Assembly (NCBI RefSeq): GCF_027594425.1
Contig: NZ_CP115159.1
Span: 2,159,001 to 2,223,000, forward strand
Origin: Zunongwangia sp. HGR-M22
Lineage (GTDB): Bacteria > Bacteroidota > Bacteroidia > Flavobacteriales > Flavobacteriaceae
Length of the DNA: 64,000 nucleotides
Reading direction: 5' to 3'
Shown here in pieces: positions 1-7,588 of this stretch (the stretch's first letter is position 1; the number at the start of each line of letters is the position of its first letter). A program made the position numbers and the translations under genes. The notes under the pieces are model-generated. The model worked only from the letters and a program-made list of their open reading frames with translations, did no database searches and was not told the origin of the DNA.

Positions 1-103
1 AAAAGGAAGACGGAACAATCTCCTCTTCAATTCAGAAAAACTTTCTTTAAATAATTATATTTCTGTTCCTTCTACAAAAAAGACAGCTGCCAACAACGTA
101 TAA
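1..103 (+). other. Tail of a preceding gene cassette, coding frame unresolved
   Basis: The first 85 bases belong to a cassette that begins left of the window. All three plus frames are open at the edge. One stops at 48-50 after a protein-like stretch (KEDGTISSSIQKNFL). Another runs to a TAA at 101-103 inside the attC site, as the next cassette's gene also does. I cannot tell which frame is coding, so no gene is called. Confidence 0.3.
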
Positions 104-220
104 CCGCAATTACGGCGGATTCGACTGCGTCCGAATCCACGCGTAATTGCTACCGTCGGTGCTTATCCGAAAAACATTAAATTTAATCCCGTAACTGCGG
201 TTATACGAACCGTTGTGAGC
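86..220 (+). repeat. attC-like recombination site 1
   Basis: An R''-like end GCTGCCAAC (86-94) is followed by the arm GTATAACCGCAATTACGG (98-115). The opposite arm at 189-206 is its reverse complement with one mismatch, then comes ACCGTTGTGAGC with R' at 212. The stem-loop layout and the AAC/GTT crossover ends match integron attC sites. The matching start of the cassette (expected GTTGGCAGC) lies outside the window. The centre between the arms has no convincing gene. Confidence 0.7.
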
Positions 221-778
221 AATAAGCGCGGCTTTTACACCGATAAAGGAGTATTTTCTAGAATCAAAAAAGGACGTAGCCTTTCGGAAGTGTGAGAGTT
301 GGGGAATGCAATTCCTCAACCCAGGCTTTTCGATGAGATCGTATGAAAGTGCACTTTCAAATACGAGCGAACTCGTATAAAAGCCTGAGTTAAGGTAGTG
401 GATTTTTTTGACAAAATCAAGTACCTTAATCACAGTGGAGAAAGGCTACGGACTCCCCTATTTCCCTTTGATCCTAGAATTTTGACAATAACAGCACATA
501 TCAGTCCAGACCTTGATAATGTGCAATTATTGTCAAAAACATTCCCTTTAATGATTGCGCCGCCCTTACTCCGTAATTTTTTGAATAGTTGAAATAGAAG
601 AACTTTAAAATATTTAAAAAGGCTACTGCTAAGGTCGGTTCAAAAAATTACTGCACACAACAGCGGATCATCGAAAATAGCCAAGTAGAGGCCTATTCGA
701 AAAGTTTTACTATTTTTACTCAAAACGGTGATAACAAACTAGCCAGTAATGTAATGGCTACTTTCGATATCCGCAGAC
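212..778 (+). repeat. Structured non-coding cassette, copy 1
   Basis: The repeated block 209-781 recurs at 2334-2906 with a constant offset of 2125 and one substitution that I found (508 A versus 2633 C). It begins at GTTGTGAGC and carries its own attC (R'' GCACACAAC at 653-661), so it has the limits of a mobile cassette. Short open frames exist (398-592 plus; a minus frame running out across attC1), but none looks protein-like and the minus one is cut by the cassette boundary. The inside is dominated by hairpins (see the ncRNA entry). Two near-identical copies in one array imply recent duplication or re-insertion. Confidence 0.8.
298..538 (+). ncRNA. Candidate structured RNA in cassette, copy 1
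   Basis: Hairpins follow each other: GTTGGGGAAT/ATTCCTCAAC (298-320); an outer stem CAGGCTTTT (322-330)/AAAAGCCTG (379-387) enclosing the palindrome GAAAGTGCACTTTC (345-358) and a perfect seven-pair stem ATACGAG/CTCGTAT with a CGAA tetraloop (361-378); GGTAGTGGATTTT/AAAATCAAGTACC (394-425); and TTTTGACAATAA (480-491)/TTATTGTCAAAA (527-538). So many stems in 240 bases suggest a folded transcript rather than a coding region. Strand and exact ends are inferred. No known RNA family is recognised. Confidence 0.4.
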
Positions 779-788
779 GTTACCTGCC
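653..788 (+). repeat. attC-like recombination site 2
   Basis: R'' is GCACACAAC (653-661), complementary to the start of this cassette, GTTGTGAGC at 212, except for one base. The arm GCGGATCATCGAAAATAGCC pairs with GGCTACTTTCGATATCCGC just before 779, leaving one extrahelical C, a hallmark of attC folding. R' is GTTACCTGCC (779-788), which starts the next cassette. This is the attC of structured cassette copy 1. Confidence 0.75.
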
Positions 789-797
789 ATTAAAAAA

Positions 798-1541
798 ATG
801 AAAACAATAATTAAAATATTCACAGTTCTAGCAATCTTGATTTGTTGTATTTCAGCGGCTAACAAAATAGACTATTCAACTGAGAAAGTTGATTACGGTA
901 AGATGATTGAAGTATATTTGCAGACAAAGAAAATCGAACCAACTATAGTTTTCGATAACGATAAAAGAAATAAAATTAACTTACTAGAACATAAATTTAG
1001 CTGGAGAAATTTAGAGAAAGGAATTGAAATTATTGTTGACGGACACGCATTCACAACTTCGAACAAGATGACTTCCAATATAGTTTGGGATTCTGGAGTT
1101 GAGAATGTGAATTTTGCTAATTTCTTACAGCAAATAAAAATATATAAAGATGAATCTATTATTGGATTTGTTCTTATAAATAAACCCTGTACTGGACTTG
1201 GTTGCAGTATTAATTATCAAATCATTTACAATCTTAAAACAAAAAAGCAGACCTATTTTGGTAGATTTCGATCAGGATTTGAATTTGAACTTTATAACTT
1301 CAATTCAGACAATCAAACAGATTTTTTAAGCAAAACATTTTATGGAAGAAATGCTCAAGGAATTGATACAACTGAATTTGTTTTATATAGTCAGACTCAA
1401 AAAGGTGACTTTAAAAAATTTGAAACTGAAGAGCAAAAGAAATTTTGGTTTAAACATACATATACAGAATTTCAACTGAATCTTGACAACGATAAATTTG
1501 AAGAAAATTGGATAGAGAAAATAAATAAAAACGGCAGGTAA
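798..1541 (+). CDS. Secreted protein of unknown function, cassette-borne
   Basis: The 247-residue product starts with a clear signal peptide (MKTIIKIFTVLAILICCISA, predicted cleavage near residue 20), so it probably acts in the periplasm or outside. The rest is soluble, mixed-charge sequence with one Cys pair (PCTGLGCS, near residue 132). I recognise no family. The gene fills a single cassette (779-1660): it begins ten bases after R' GTTACCTGCC, and its stop codon lies inside the R'' sequence GGCAGGTAAC (1533-1542). Cassette start and end are perfect reverse complements. The codon use is AT-rich like its neighbours. Confidence 0.75.
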   Translation: MKTIIKIFTVLAILICCISAANKIDYSTEKVDYGKMIEVYLQTKKIEPTIVFDNDKRNKINLLEHKFSWRNLEKGIEIIVDGHAFTTSNKMTSNIVWDSGVENVNFANFLQQIKIYKDESIIGFVLINKPCTGLGCSINYQIIYNLKTKKQTYFGRFRSGFEFELYNFNSDNQTDFLSKTFYGRNAQGIDTTEFVLYSQTQKGDFKKFETEEQKKFWFKHTYTEFQLNLDNDKFEENWIEKINKNGR

Positions 1542-1670
1542 CAACGTATATCTTCAATTGCGGTTCTGTGTCCTACGGACACAAACGCTCACGCGTCAAA
1601 GTCAGTTCTTTTTACTATCTTTAGTTCTCAAATTCCCACAACTGAAAGATATACAAGACCGTTAGCTTGC
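1533..1670 (+). repeat. attC-like recombination site 3
   Basis: R'' is GGCAGGTAAC (1533-1542), the exact reverse complement of this cassette's start, GTTACCTGCC (779-788). The arm GTATATCTTCAATTG (1546-1560) pairs with CAACTGAAAGATATAC (1639-1654), with one extra T. R' is GTTAGCTTGC (1661-1670). The central loop also holds a small GTGTCC/GGACAC hairpin. Confidence 0.75.
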
Positions 1671-1732
1671 ATAAAAATTGTTAGCAGTAAAGAATATAAA
1701 ATTGTATCTTTCGGATTATAAATAATTGAGCC

Positions 1733-1915
1733 ATGTTGACAAAAGCAGTTTTAAAAAAACAGATTGATAGTTTTCCTGAACAATTCTCAATTGATCAACT
1801 TGTTGAGAGATTGATCCTAATTGAAAAAATTGAAACTGGAAATTTACAATCAGAAAACGGAGAAATAATTTCGGAATCTGACCTAAACAGAGAAATTGAT
1901 CAATGGTTCAAATAA
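1733..1915 (+). CDS. Putative antitoxin of a RelE/ParE-type pair
   Basis: This acidic 60-residue protein has the make-up of small addiction-module antitoxins (predicted helices; sequence QLVERLILIEKIETG; a Glu/Asp-rich C-terminus that would wrap the toxin). It has no obvious DNA-binding domain of its own. Its last 13 bases overlap the toxin start, so the two are translationally coupled. It would neutralise the toxin at 1903-2199. The pair occupies one cassette (1661-2336). The assignment rests mainly on context and size. Confidence 0.65.
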   Translation: MLTKAVLKKQIDSFPEQFSIDQLVERLILIEKIETGNLQSENGEIISESDLNREIDQWFK

Positions 1916-2199
1916 ATTGGACGCTGCAAGCCAAAAATGATCTACAAGATATTGCCGAATATATCTCAAAGGATTCTAAAAAGTACGCTAAACTTCAAAT
2001 TTTAAGAATCACAACTCGGACTAAAATATTAAAGTCTCAAATTTATTCAGGAAAAATTACAGAAGAAATAAATCAACAAAATATCCGAGAATTAATCGAA
2101 GGAAATTATCGAATAATTTATAAAATAATTAATCCAGATAGAATTGATATTTTAACTGTACATCATTCTGCTCGTGATTTATATAGAAGAAAGATTTGA
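1903..2199 (+). CDS. RelE/ParE-family toxin
   Basis: This 98-residue basic protein has the family's layout: an N-terminal strand and helix with INWTLQAKNDLQDIAEYIS, a middle helix, then REL..GNYRIIYKI and a terminal ILTVHHSARDL strand. Family members either cleave ribosome-bound mRNA (RelE) or poison gyrase (ParE), and the sequence alone does not say which. The start is the ATG that overlaps the antitoxin by 13 bases. Toxin-antitoxin cassettes are known to stabilise large cassette arrays, so this pair may help hold the array in place (inference). Confidence 0.85.
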   Translation: MVQINWTLQAKNDLQDIAEYISKDSKKYAKLQILRITTRTKILKSQIYSGKITEEINQQNIRELIEGNYRIIYKIINPDRIDILTVHHSARDLYRRKI

Positions 2200-2207
2200 T
2201 ACCTTAC

Positions 2208-2345
2208 GCAAGCTAACAACGATTAATCGCAAATAGCGGTTTCAGAATAAAAAAGTGTAATTTTAGAAACCAAGCAAGAAAAGGTTAAGCCGACAAATCC
2301 GTGTCACTTACTCCACTACTTGCGATAATCGAAACCGTTGTGAGC
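2208..2345 (+). repeat. attC-like recombination site 4
   Basis: R'' is GCAAGCTAAC (2208-2217), an exact reverse complement of the cassette start GTTAGCTTGC (1661-1670). The arm GATTAATCGCAAATAG pairs with CTACTTGCGATAATC, leaving one extrahelical A. R' is GTTGTGAGC (2337-2345), the first bases of the second structured cassette. Together with its mate it defines the toxin-antitoxin cassette. Confidence 0.8.
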
Positions 2346-2903
2346 AATAAGCGCGGCTTTTACACCGATAAAGGAGTATTTTCTAGAATCAAAAAAGGAC
2401 GTAGCCTTTCGGAAGTGTGAGAGTTGGGGAATGCAATTCCTCAACCCAGGCTTTTCGATGAGATCGTATGAAAGTGCACTTTCAAATACGAGCGAACTCG
2501 TATAAAAGCCTGAGTTAAGGTAGTGGATTTTTTTGACAAAATCAAGTACCTTAATCACAGTGGAGAAAGGCTACGGACTCCCCTATTTCCCTTTGATCCT
2601 AGAATTTTGACAATAACAGCACATATCAGTCCCGACCTTGATAATGTGCAATTATTGTCAAAAACATTCCCTTTAATGATTGCGCCGCCCTTACTCCGTA
2701 ATTTTTTGAATAGTTGAAATAGAAGAACTTTAAAATATTTAAAAAGGCTACTGCTAAGGTCGGTTCAAAAAATTACTGCACACAACAGCGGATCATCGAA
2801 AATAGCCAAGTAGAGGCCTATTCGAAAAGTTTTACTATTTTTACTCAAAACGGTGATAACAAACTAGCCAGTAATGTAATGGCTACTTTCGATATCCGCA
2901 GAC
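2337..2903 (+). repeat. Structured non-coding cassette, copy 2
   Basis: Second copy of the 212-778 cassette, with only one substitution seen (2633 C for A) over the 573-bp repeat 2334-2906. The flanks differ on both sides and the identity stops exactly at the attC crossover points, so this is cassette movement rather than a tandem duplication of a larger segment. The stretch 2200-2995 contains no other gene. Confidence 0.8.
2423..2663 (+). ncRNA. Candidate structured RNA in cassette, copy 2
   Basis: The same ordered hairpins as at 298-538, shifted by 2125 bases. The single substitution at 2633 falls in the loop region of the last hairpin (arms 2605-2616 and 2652-2663), so it leaves every stem intact. 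One change cannot test covariation. Transcription has not been shown. Confidence 0.4.
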
Positions 2904-2913
2904 GTTGGCAATA
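2778..2913 (+). repeat. attC-like recombination site 5
   Basis: Identical to attC site 2 through the crossover, then continuing with a different R' sequence, GTTGGCAATA (2904-2913). That R' is the exact reverse complement of the end of the following cassette, TATTGCCAAC (5002-5011). Confidence 0.75.
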
Positions 2914-2995
2914 ATACCAAAACAATCCTAAATAATATAATTCAATTCAATTCTTATTTGTATATTTGCAAAATAAAAGCAAATTTTAAAATAAG

Positions 2996-4312
2996 ATGAA
3001 AATTCAAGAATTTAGTTTTGGAAATTTTAAATCATTCAAAGACATCCAAACTTTGAATCTTTCAGCAGCTAAGATAAAATCTAAAAAAGAGGAAATTGAT
3101 AAAAAAAATGTGATTGAGGGAAAGAATAATGAAAACATCTCTTTCCTCAAGTCGAAAGCAATTTATGGAGCTAATGCAAGTGGGAAAAGCAATGTTATTA
3201 AAGCTTTTGTTTCATTCATCCGAATTGTCAGAACCTCTGTAAAAGATGAACAAGTATTAAACTATACTGAACCATTTAGATTATCTACAGAAACCGAAAA
3301 TGAACCTACCTTTTATCAAATTATTTTTTGGCATAAAAAAATTAAGTATAGATACGGTTTTGAAGCTAATGATGAAAATATTACAGCAGAATGGCTGTTT
3401 GGAAAACCTAATGATAGAGAACTTCCGTTTTTCATAAGAGATAATCAAGAAGTTATCGAATTAGATAAAACAAATTTTAGCGAAGGAAACAAATTAATGA
3501 GTTTATTAGATGATGACTCAGATGAAAATGAAATTTTCAGAAATAACTCACTATTTTTATCAACCCTTGCTTCATTTGGATTTGGAAAATTATCAAAACA
3601 ATTAATTGATAGTTTTGCTTCAATTTTTGTGATTAGTGGATTGGGTAATCAAGGTATGTACAGTTACGCTGGTGATTCCTTAAATGATAATAAAAAGAAG
3701 AAATATATCCTTGATTTTCTTAAATACGGAGACATTGGAATTGAAGATGTAAATGCTGTTGAAATTTCATCTGACGATTTACCCGAAGATATTGACGAAG
3801 ATATTCGCAAAGACTTTGATAAGAAAAAACGAAAACTACTTATTTCAACCAGAAAGAAATTTGATAAAAATCTAAATTCTAACGAAACCGAATCATTTCC
3901 TTTTGGAGACCACGAATCAGAAGGTACTCAAAAATTATTTGAATTAAGTCCATTTATTTATGAGGCTCTAAAACATAAAAAACCAATAATTATTGATGAG
4001 TTTGATGCTCGTTTTCATCCTTTATTGACAAAAAGAATTTTAGAATTATTTAATTCAAATGAAAATACTGGTTCTCAACTTATTTTCACAACTCACGATA
4101 CGAATCTTCTCTCATCCTACTTGTTAAGAAGAGACCAAATTGAGTTTGTAGAAAAAGATAAGTATGGAGCAAGTCATTTATATTCTTTGGTTAAATTTAA
4201 AGGAATTAGAAATACCGCTTCATTTGAAAAAGATTATATTCAAGGAAAGTATGGTGCAATTCCATTTTTAGGAGATTTCAGTAAACTAATTAATTCTGAA
4301 GAAGATGCCTAA
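2996..4312 (+). CDS. AAA15/RloA-like ATPase of a two-gene defence system (AbiLi-like)
   Basis: This 438-residue SMC/OLD-like ATPase begins with IQEFSFGNFKSFKD, the usual start of AAA15/AAA21 proteins. Walker A is YGANASGKSN (about residue 59). Walker B is IIIDEFDARFHP (about residue 329), followed by a switch-like FTTHDTNLLSS. The domain between is variable and charged. The next gene overlaps by eight bases and encodes an RloB-like protein. RloA/RloB pairs and AbiL are known phage-defence or abortive-infection modules, and the ATPase is thought to sense infection and control the partner. Both genes lie in one cassette (2904-5127) with matching ends. The exact system name is inferred from the gene pair. 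Confidence 0.85.
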   Translation: MKIQEFSFGNFKSFKDIQTLNLSAAKIKSKKEEIDKKNVIEGKNNENISFLKSKAIYGANASGKSNVIKAFVSFIRIVRTSVKDEQVLNYTEPFRLSTETENEPTFYQIIFWHKKIKYRYGFEANDENITAEWLFGKPNDRELPFFIRDNQEVIELDKTNFSEGNKLMSLLDDDSDENEIFRNNSLFLSTLASFGFGKLSKQLIDSFASIFVISGLGNQGMYSYAGDSLNDNKKKKYILDFLKYGDIGIEDVNAVEISSDDLPEDIDEDIRKDFDKKKRKLLISTRKKFDKNLNSNETESFPFGDHESEGTQKLFELSPFIYEALKHKKPIIIDEFDARFHPLLTKRILELFNSNENTGSQLIFTTHDTNLLSSYLLRRDQIEFVEKDKYGASHLYSLVKFKGIRNTASFEKDYIQGKYGAIPFLGDFSKLINSEEDA

Positions 4313-4997
4313 AAAAACAAAAGCAATAAAGAAAACAGATGTAAAAGCTCAAAAACCTTGGCTTAAAAAAGTTGATGCTTCTTTATATAAAATTGAAGTA
4401 GAAGAAACCAAAAAAACAATTTTAATTGTAGGAGAAGGACAAACTGAAAAATTATATTTTGAATCTTTTCCTGTACTAACACTTACTGTTGAAGCAGTAG
4501 ACTTGAAAGGACAAAGCAAATTAAAATTAATTGAATCAACTACTTCAATAATTGAAAATAGTGAAACTAAATATGATGAAGTTTGGTGTGTTTTTGATAT
4601 GGACTTTAAACAAGGTGAAAAAGAATTTTCTGATTTTGATAACGCTATTACTAAAGGTAAAGCATTAGGTTATAATATAGCATACTCAAATGACTCTTTT
4701 GAACTGTGGTTTTATCTGCATTTCAATTATACAGAGCAGAAACATCACAGAACGTTTTATTATAAGTTTCTTAGTGAAAGCTGGAATTTAAACTATGAGA
4801 AAGATGGTAAGGCTTACAAATTTTGTCAAACAATTTATTCTAAATTAGAAAATGACAAAAATGCCTCTCAAGAAGACGCTATTGAACGTGCTGAAAAACT
4901 TTATAATAAACAATCTCATTTACCATATCACAAACAAAATCCAGTTTCATTAGTTTATGAATTAGTGAATTATCTGAATGAAAACAAAAGAAAATAA
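4305..4997 (+). CDS. RloB-like effector of the two-gene defence system (AbiLii-like)
   Basis: The 230-residue protein matches the RloB family plan: a strand ILIVGEGQTEKLYFESF (about residue 45) with the conserved Glu of a TOPRIM-like fold, a central acidic VWCVFDMD strand (about residue 93), and SNDSFELWFYLHFN (about residue 128). This arrangement suggests a metal-dependent nuclease, probably the toxic arm held by the ATPase upstream. Its basic N-terminal tail (KKTKAIKKTDVKAQK) may bind nucleic acid. The eight-base overlap with the ATPase gene means one transcript and coupled translation. The stop lies just before the cassette's R'' end. Activity is not shown here. Confidence 0.85.
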   Translation: MPKKTKAIKKTDVKAQKPWLKKVDASLYKIEVEETKKTILIVGEGQTEKLYFESFPVLTLTVEAVDLKGQSKLKLIESTTSIIENSETKYDEVWCVFDMDFKQGEKEFSDFDNAITKGKALGYNIAYSNDSFELWFYLHFNYTEQKHHRTFYYKFLSESWNLNYEKDGKAYKFCQTIYSKLENDKNASQEDAIERAEKLYNKQSHLPYHKQNPVSLVYELVNYLNENKRK

Positions 4998-5001
4998 GTA
5001 C

Positions 5002-5136
5002 TATTGCCAACAATGGCTATAAGTAATTGCTGGTTCTCGACTACTTCTGAAAATCCTCGCGGATTTTCAGTTTGGTGTGTATTTGCAAAGTTAAGTGCTA
5101 AACCACGCAACTACTCATAGCCTAACCGTTAGCCAC
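5002..5136 (+). repeat. attC-like recombination site 6
   Basis: R'' is TATTGCCAAC (5002-5011), the exact mate of GTTGGCAATA at 2904. The arm GGCTATAAGTAATTGC pairs with GCAACTACTCATAGCC (two mismatches). The loop contains a perfect ten-pair hairpin, CTGAAAATCC/GGATTTTCAG with TCGC, which could also act as a terminator. R' is GTTAGCCAC (5128-5136). A near copy of this whole site lies at 8573-8696. Confidence 0.8.
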
Positions 5137-5143
5137 AATTTGA

Positions 5144-6169
5144 ATGAAAGCAATCCAAACAATATATAAAGGAAGGAGATTTAGAAGCAGATTAGAAGCT
5201 AGATGGGCAATCTTTTTCGATGCTATTGATATTGGTTGGGAATATGAAACAGAAGGCTTTCAATTGGGGAAAACTAAATACTTAACTGATTTTAGAATTC
5301 AGTCATTTGGTGCTAATAAAGTTGATTTATATATTGAAATAAAACCCAATAAACCTTCTATTGAGGAAATACATAAATGTTTTGAAGTTGCTAATGGAAC
5401 AAATACTTGTGTTGCCCTGATTTGTGGAACACCTGGTTTACCTGAGTTTTCCAATTTAGGTTCTGATTGGAATTTAAAAAATGGATATGTAACTCTATAT
5501 TTCCCTTCTGATGTTACTTTAAAAGGTGAAGAAAATAAAATGCCATTTGAATTATGGGCTGAGTCTAATAGATTCTCATTATTTCAAACTGGAGAAGATG
5601 GAAAAAACTTAGACATTTGGCCAATATATTGGGATATAGAAGAAAGAGAAGAAAATTTACTTTCATACTCAATGTTGGGAACTGTCAAAAGTGGAGCTGA
5701 AAACATTTTTGGACTAAATACTTTTGGCTCGATTATTCCATCAATGTATTTTTCTGGAAGTTCTGACGGACGAACTTGTGACCACGAGAGATTAATATAT
5801 GGATATCAACTATCTACTTGTGCTAGATTCGAATTTGACGAATTTAACCTCGAAATAATAGATGGTTTTTATCGTGAATTAGAATTGATACCATTCAAGC
5901 GTGTTTATTCCAATCCAGAAAATGAATATGCTTTGTATTATAATAAAAAAGATAAAAAGTTTATTGCGAAAGAGAGTAAAGAACCAAAACCTGAAAACAG
6001 CATAACTCTAACCAAAAAAGCACCTAAGCTCATAATAAAACAGTTTGTGAAAACTTTTCCTAAAAAGCTAAGAACTGAAAATAATGATATAGTATTTGAA
6101 TTTTGGAAAGGTTTTTTATTCAGGTACAGAATTAGATTAAAGGATTTGAAATTAAAAAGAGTAATATAA
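5144..6169 (+). CDS. PD-(D/E)XK nuclease-like protein, cassette-borne
   Basis: The first about 110 residues look like a PD-(D/E)XK nuclease domain: GRRFRSRLEARWAIFFDAI supplies the helix with its Glu, KYLTDFRI the metal-binding Asp, and LYIEIKP the E-x-K pair. Similar RSRLEARWA proteins are common in phages, plasmids and islands without a firm role. The C-terminal two thirds (341 residues in all) is not recognised. The gene is alone in a cassette (5128-6226) and starts eight bases after R' GTTAGCCAC. A role in DNA cleavage, defence or repair is an inference from the fold. Confidence 0.65.
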   Translation: MKAIQTIYKGRRFRSRLEARWAIFFDAIDIGWEYETEGFQLGKTKYLTDFRIQSFGANKVDLYIEIKPNKPSIEEIHKCFEVANGTNTCVALICGTPGLPEFSNLGSDWNLKNGYVTLYFPSDVTLKGEENKMPFELWAESNRFSLFQTGEDGKNLDIWPIYWDIEEREENLLSYSMLGTVKSGAENIFGLNTFGSIIPSMYFSGSSDGRTCDHERLIYGYQLSTCARFEFDEFNLEIIDGFYRELELIPFKRVYSNPENEYALYYNKKDKKFIAKESKEPKPENSITLTKKAPKLIIKQFVKTFPKKLRTENNDIVFEFWKGFLFRYRIRLKDLKLKRVI

Positions 6170-6174
6170 AAACA

Positions 6175-6232
6175 GTGGCTAATAACTAAGTATTCGGCCC
6201 GCCGATAGGCCAGGGCTGAATATCTTGTTGAC
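6175..6232 (+). repeat. attC-like recombination site 7 (short)
   Basis: GTGGCTAATAAC (6175-6186) begins with the mate of the cassette start GTTAGCCAC (5128). The arm AAGTATTCGGCCC pairs with GGGCTGAATATCTT, with one extrahelical A, and GTTGAC follows at 6227-6232. At about 58 bp this is near the minimum attC length. The same hairpin might instead be the origin end of the IS91-type element to its right; the match of the R'' half to the cassette start favours attC. Confidence 0.55.
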
Positions 6233-6457
6233 GGATCCGTTTCCTCCTTTATGGGGAATACCTTTTTACCCTGTATTATTCTGGAATTTTATTGGGGCAG
6301 ATGAGCCACAATTTTTGTTGAGTTTTTTAGGCTCCAACATTTTTCTAGTTACTTAAATCTAGTTACGTATCGATTAGCCTCCTTTTCCGGTCCCTTTTTG
6401 AATAAATCCTTGGCTTTAGGACATAACTCTCCCGCCCCGCATGGTGCAGGCCAGTTT

Positions 6458-7588
6458 TTAAAAGCTATTAATGGATAAAAGTAGTTTTCTCCATTTATCT
6501 GGCGGTCCACGCTTATCGAAAGTTAGAGCGGTGACTAGTTTTCCCTTTTTGCAACTTGGACATTTGCCCAAGAGCAATGGAGGCTTTTTTTCGACAGGTT
6601 TTACTGGCACCCCTGCAAGGATATTTTGTAGGGCCGGTAGTTTATGCTTTTTCCAACTGCTGCTTAGGATGCCGTAATGCCTTATCCTTGTAAAACCTTT
6701 GGGCAGTACGTGCAGTGCAAATCGGCGCACGAACTCACGGGTATCCAGTATTAGTTGTCCTTTTTGGCCCGCTTTCCTGTAGTCCTTAATCTGGAAGGTT
6801 ACCCTCCTTTGGGAGTTGTTTATTTGTTTTATCCGGTGATTGCTTATTGCGATCTTATGGGTGTAACGGCCCAGATATTCTACTACATATTTTGGGGTGT
6901 GGAATTGCTGCTTTGCATAGACTACCCAGTTTTTAGCAAAGAGCTTATCATAGATTTCCTGTGGTATGGCTATCTTTTGCTCTCGAAGCAGTGCACTATA
7001 TTTTGCGCGGAATACCTTCCCCATGGATTTCACGTTGAACAGGTATTTTCCCTTGTTCCTTGCAGGTTTCCATTTGCCTGACCTCTTTACCGCACCTCCA
7101 GGAACAATACAATGCAAGTGCGGGTGCAGGCTCAGGTTTTGGCCCCAGGTGTGCAGTATGGCTATCATGCCCATTTGCCCGCCCAGGTGCTTGGGGTTCT
7201 CCCCGAACTGTCTAAGGGTGGACCAGGCCGCTTTGAACAAGCTCCCATAAATTATTTTGGGATGGGATAAAGCAAACGCATTCAGTTCCGAAGGGAGTGT
7301 GAAGACTACATGAAAATAAGGAACATTGAGCAGTTCACTTTCCCGTGCCTGTATCCACTGTTCGCGTTTATGGCCTTGACAGGTAGGGCAATGCCGGTTC
7401 CTGCAACTGTTGTAACTGATGTGGAGTTTATCACAGCAATCGCACTTATCGATATGTCCGCCCATAGCAGGGGTGCGGCATTTACGGATGGCATGAAGGG
7501 TACGCCTGTGCCAGCTCGTAAATGCCCGTGAGGAGATATAATCCTGCTCCATCTCCAGCACATCGGCCACCTTAAGGTGACTGCGCAT
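6458..7588 (-). CDS. IS91-family HUH transposase
   Basis: The 376-residue product has the N-terminal zinc-binding region of IS91 transposases (GGHIDKCDCCDKLH, then CRNRHCPTCQ, residues about 43-75), the HUH metal-binding motif in SLHPHLHCIVPGG (about residue 155) and the tyrosine-containing EYLGRYTHK (about residue 237) whose Tyr attacks DNA in rolling-circle transposition. A second CPSCKKGK finger lies near the C-terminus. Length is usual for the family and no frameshift is seen, so it may be active. Its ATG overlaps the stop of the recombinase gene (TAATG), so the two are cotranscribed. Confidence 0.9.
   Translation of the reverse strand: MRSHLKVADVLEMEQDYISSRAFTSWHRRTLHAIRKCRTPAMGGHIDKCDCCDKLHISYNSCRNRHCPTCQGHKREQWIQARESELLNVPYFHVVFTLPSELNAFALSHPKIIYGSLFKAAWSTLRQFGENPKHLGGQMGMIAILHTWGQNLSLHPHLHCIVPGGAVKRSGKWKPARNKGKYLFNVKSMGKVFRAKYSALLREQKIAIPQEIYDKLFAKNWVVYAKQQFHTPKYVVEYLGRYTHKIAISNHRIKQINNSQRRVTFQIKDYRKAGQKGQLILDTREFVRRFALHVLPKGFTRIRHYGILSSSWKKHKLPALQNILAGVPVKPVEKKPPLLLGKCPSCKKGKLVTALTFDKRGPPDKWRKLLLSINSF

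Noticed and set aside
110-433. Minus-strand open frame of 107 codons, repeated in part at 2316-2558
   Set aside because: It runs out of the repeated cassette across the attC boundary, so its C-terminus differs between copies. The sequence is explained by hairpins, not by a protein family.
398-592. Plus-strand 64-codon frame in both structured cassettes
   Set aside because: It overlaps several hairpins, has no recognisable motif, and one difference between the copies does not test selection. Kept only as a possibility.
6755-7563. Several plus- and minus-strand frames across the IS91-type genes
   Set aside because: They are shadows of the GC-richer transposase gene, with no family resemblance.
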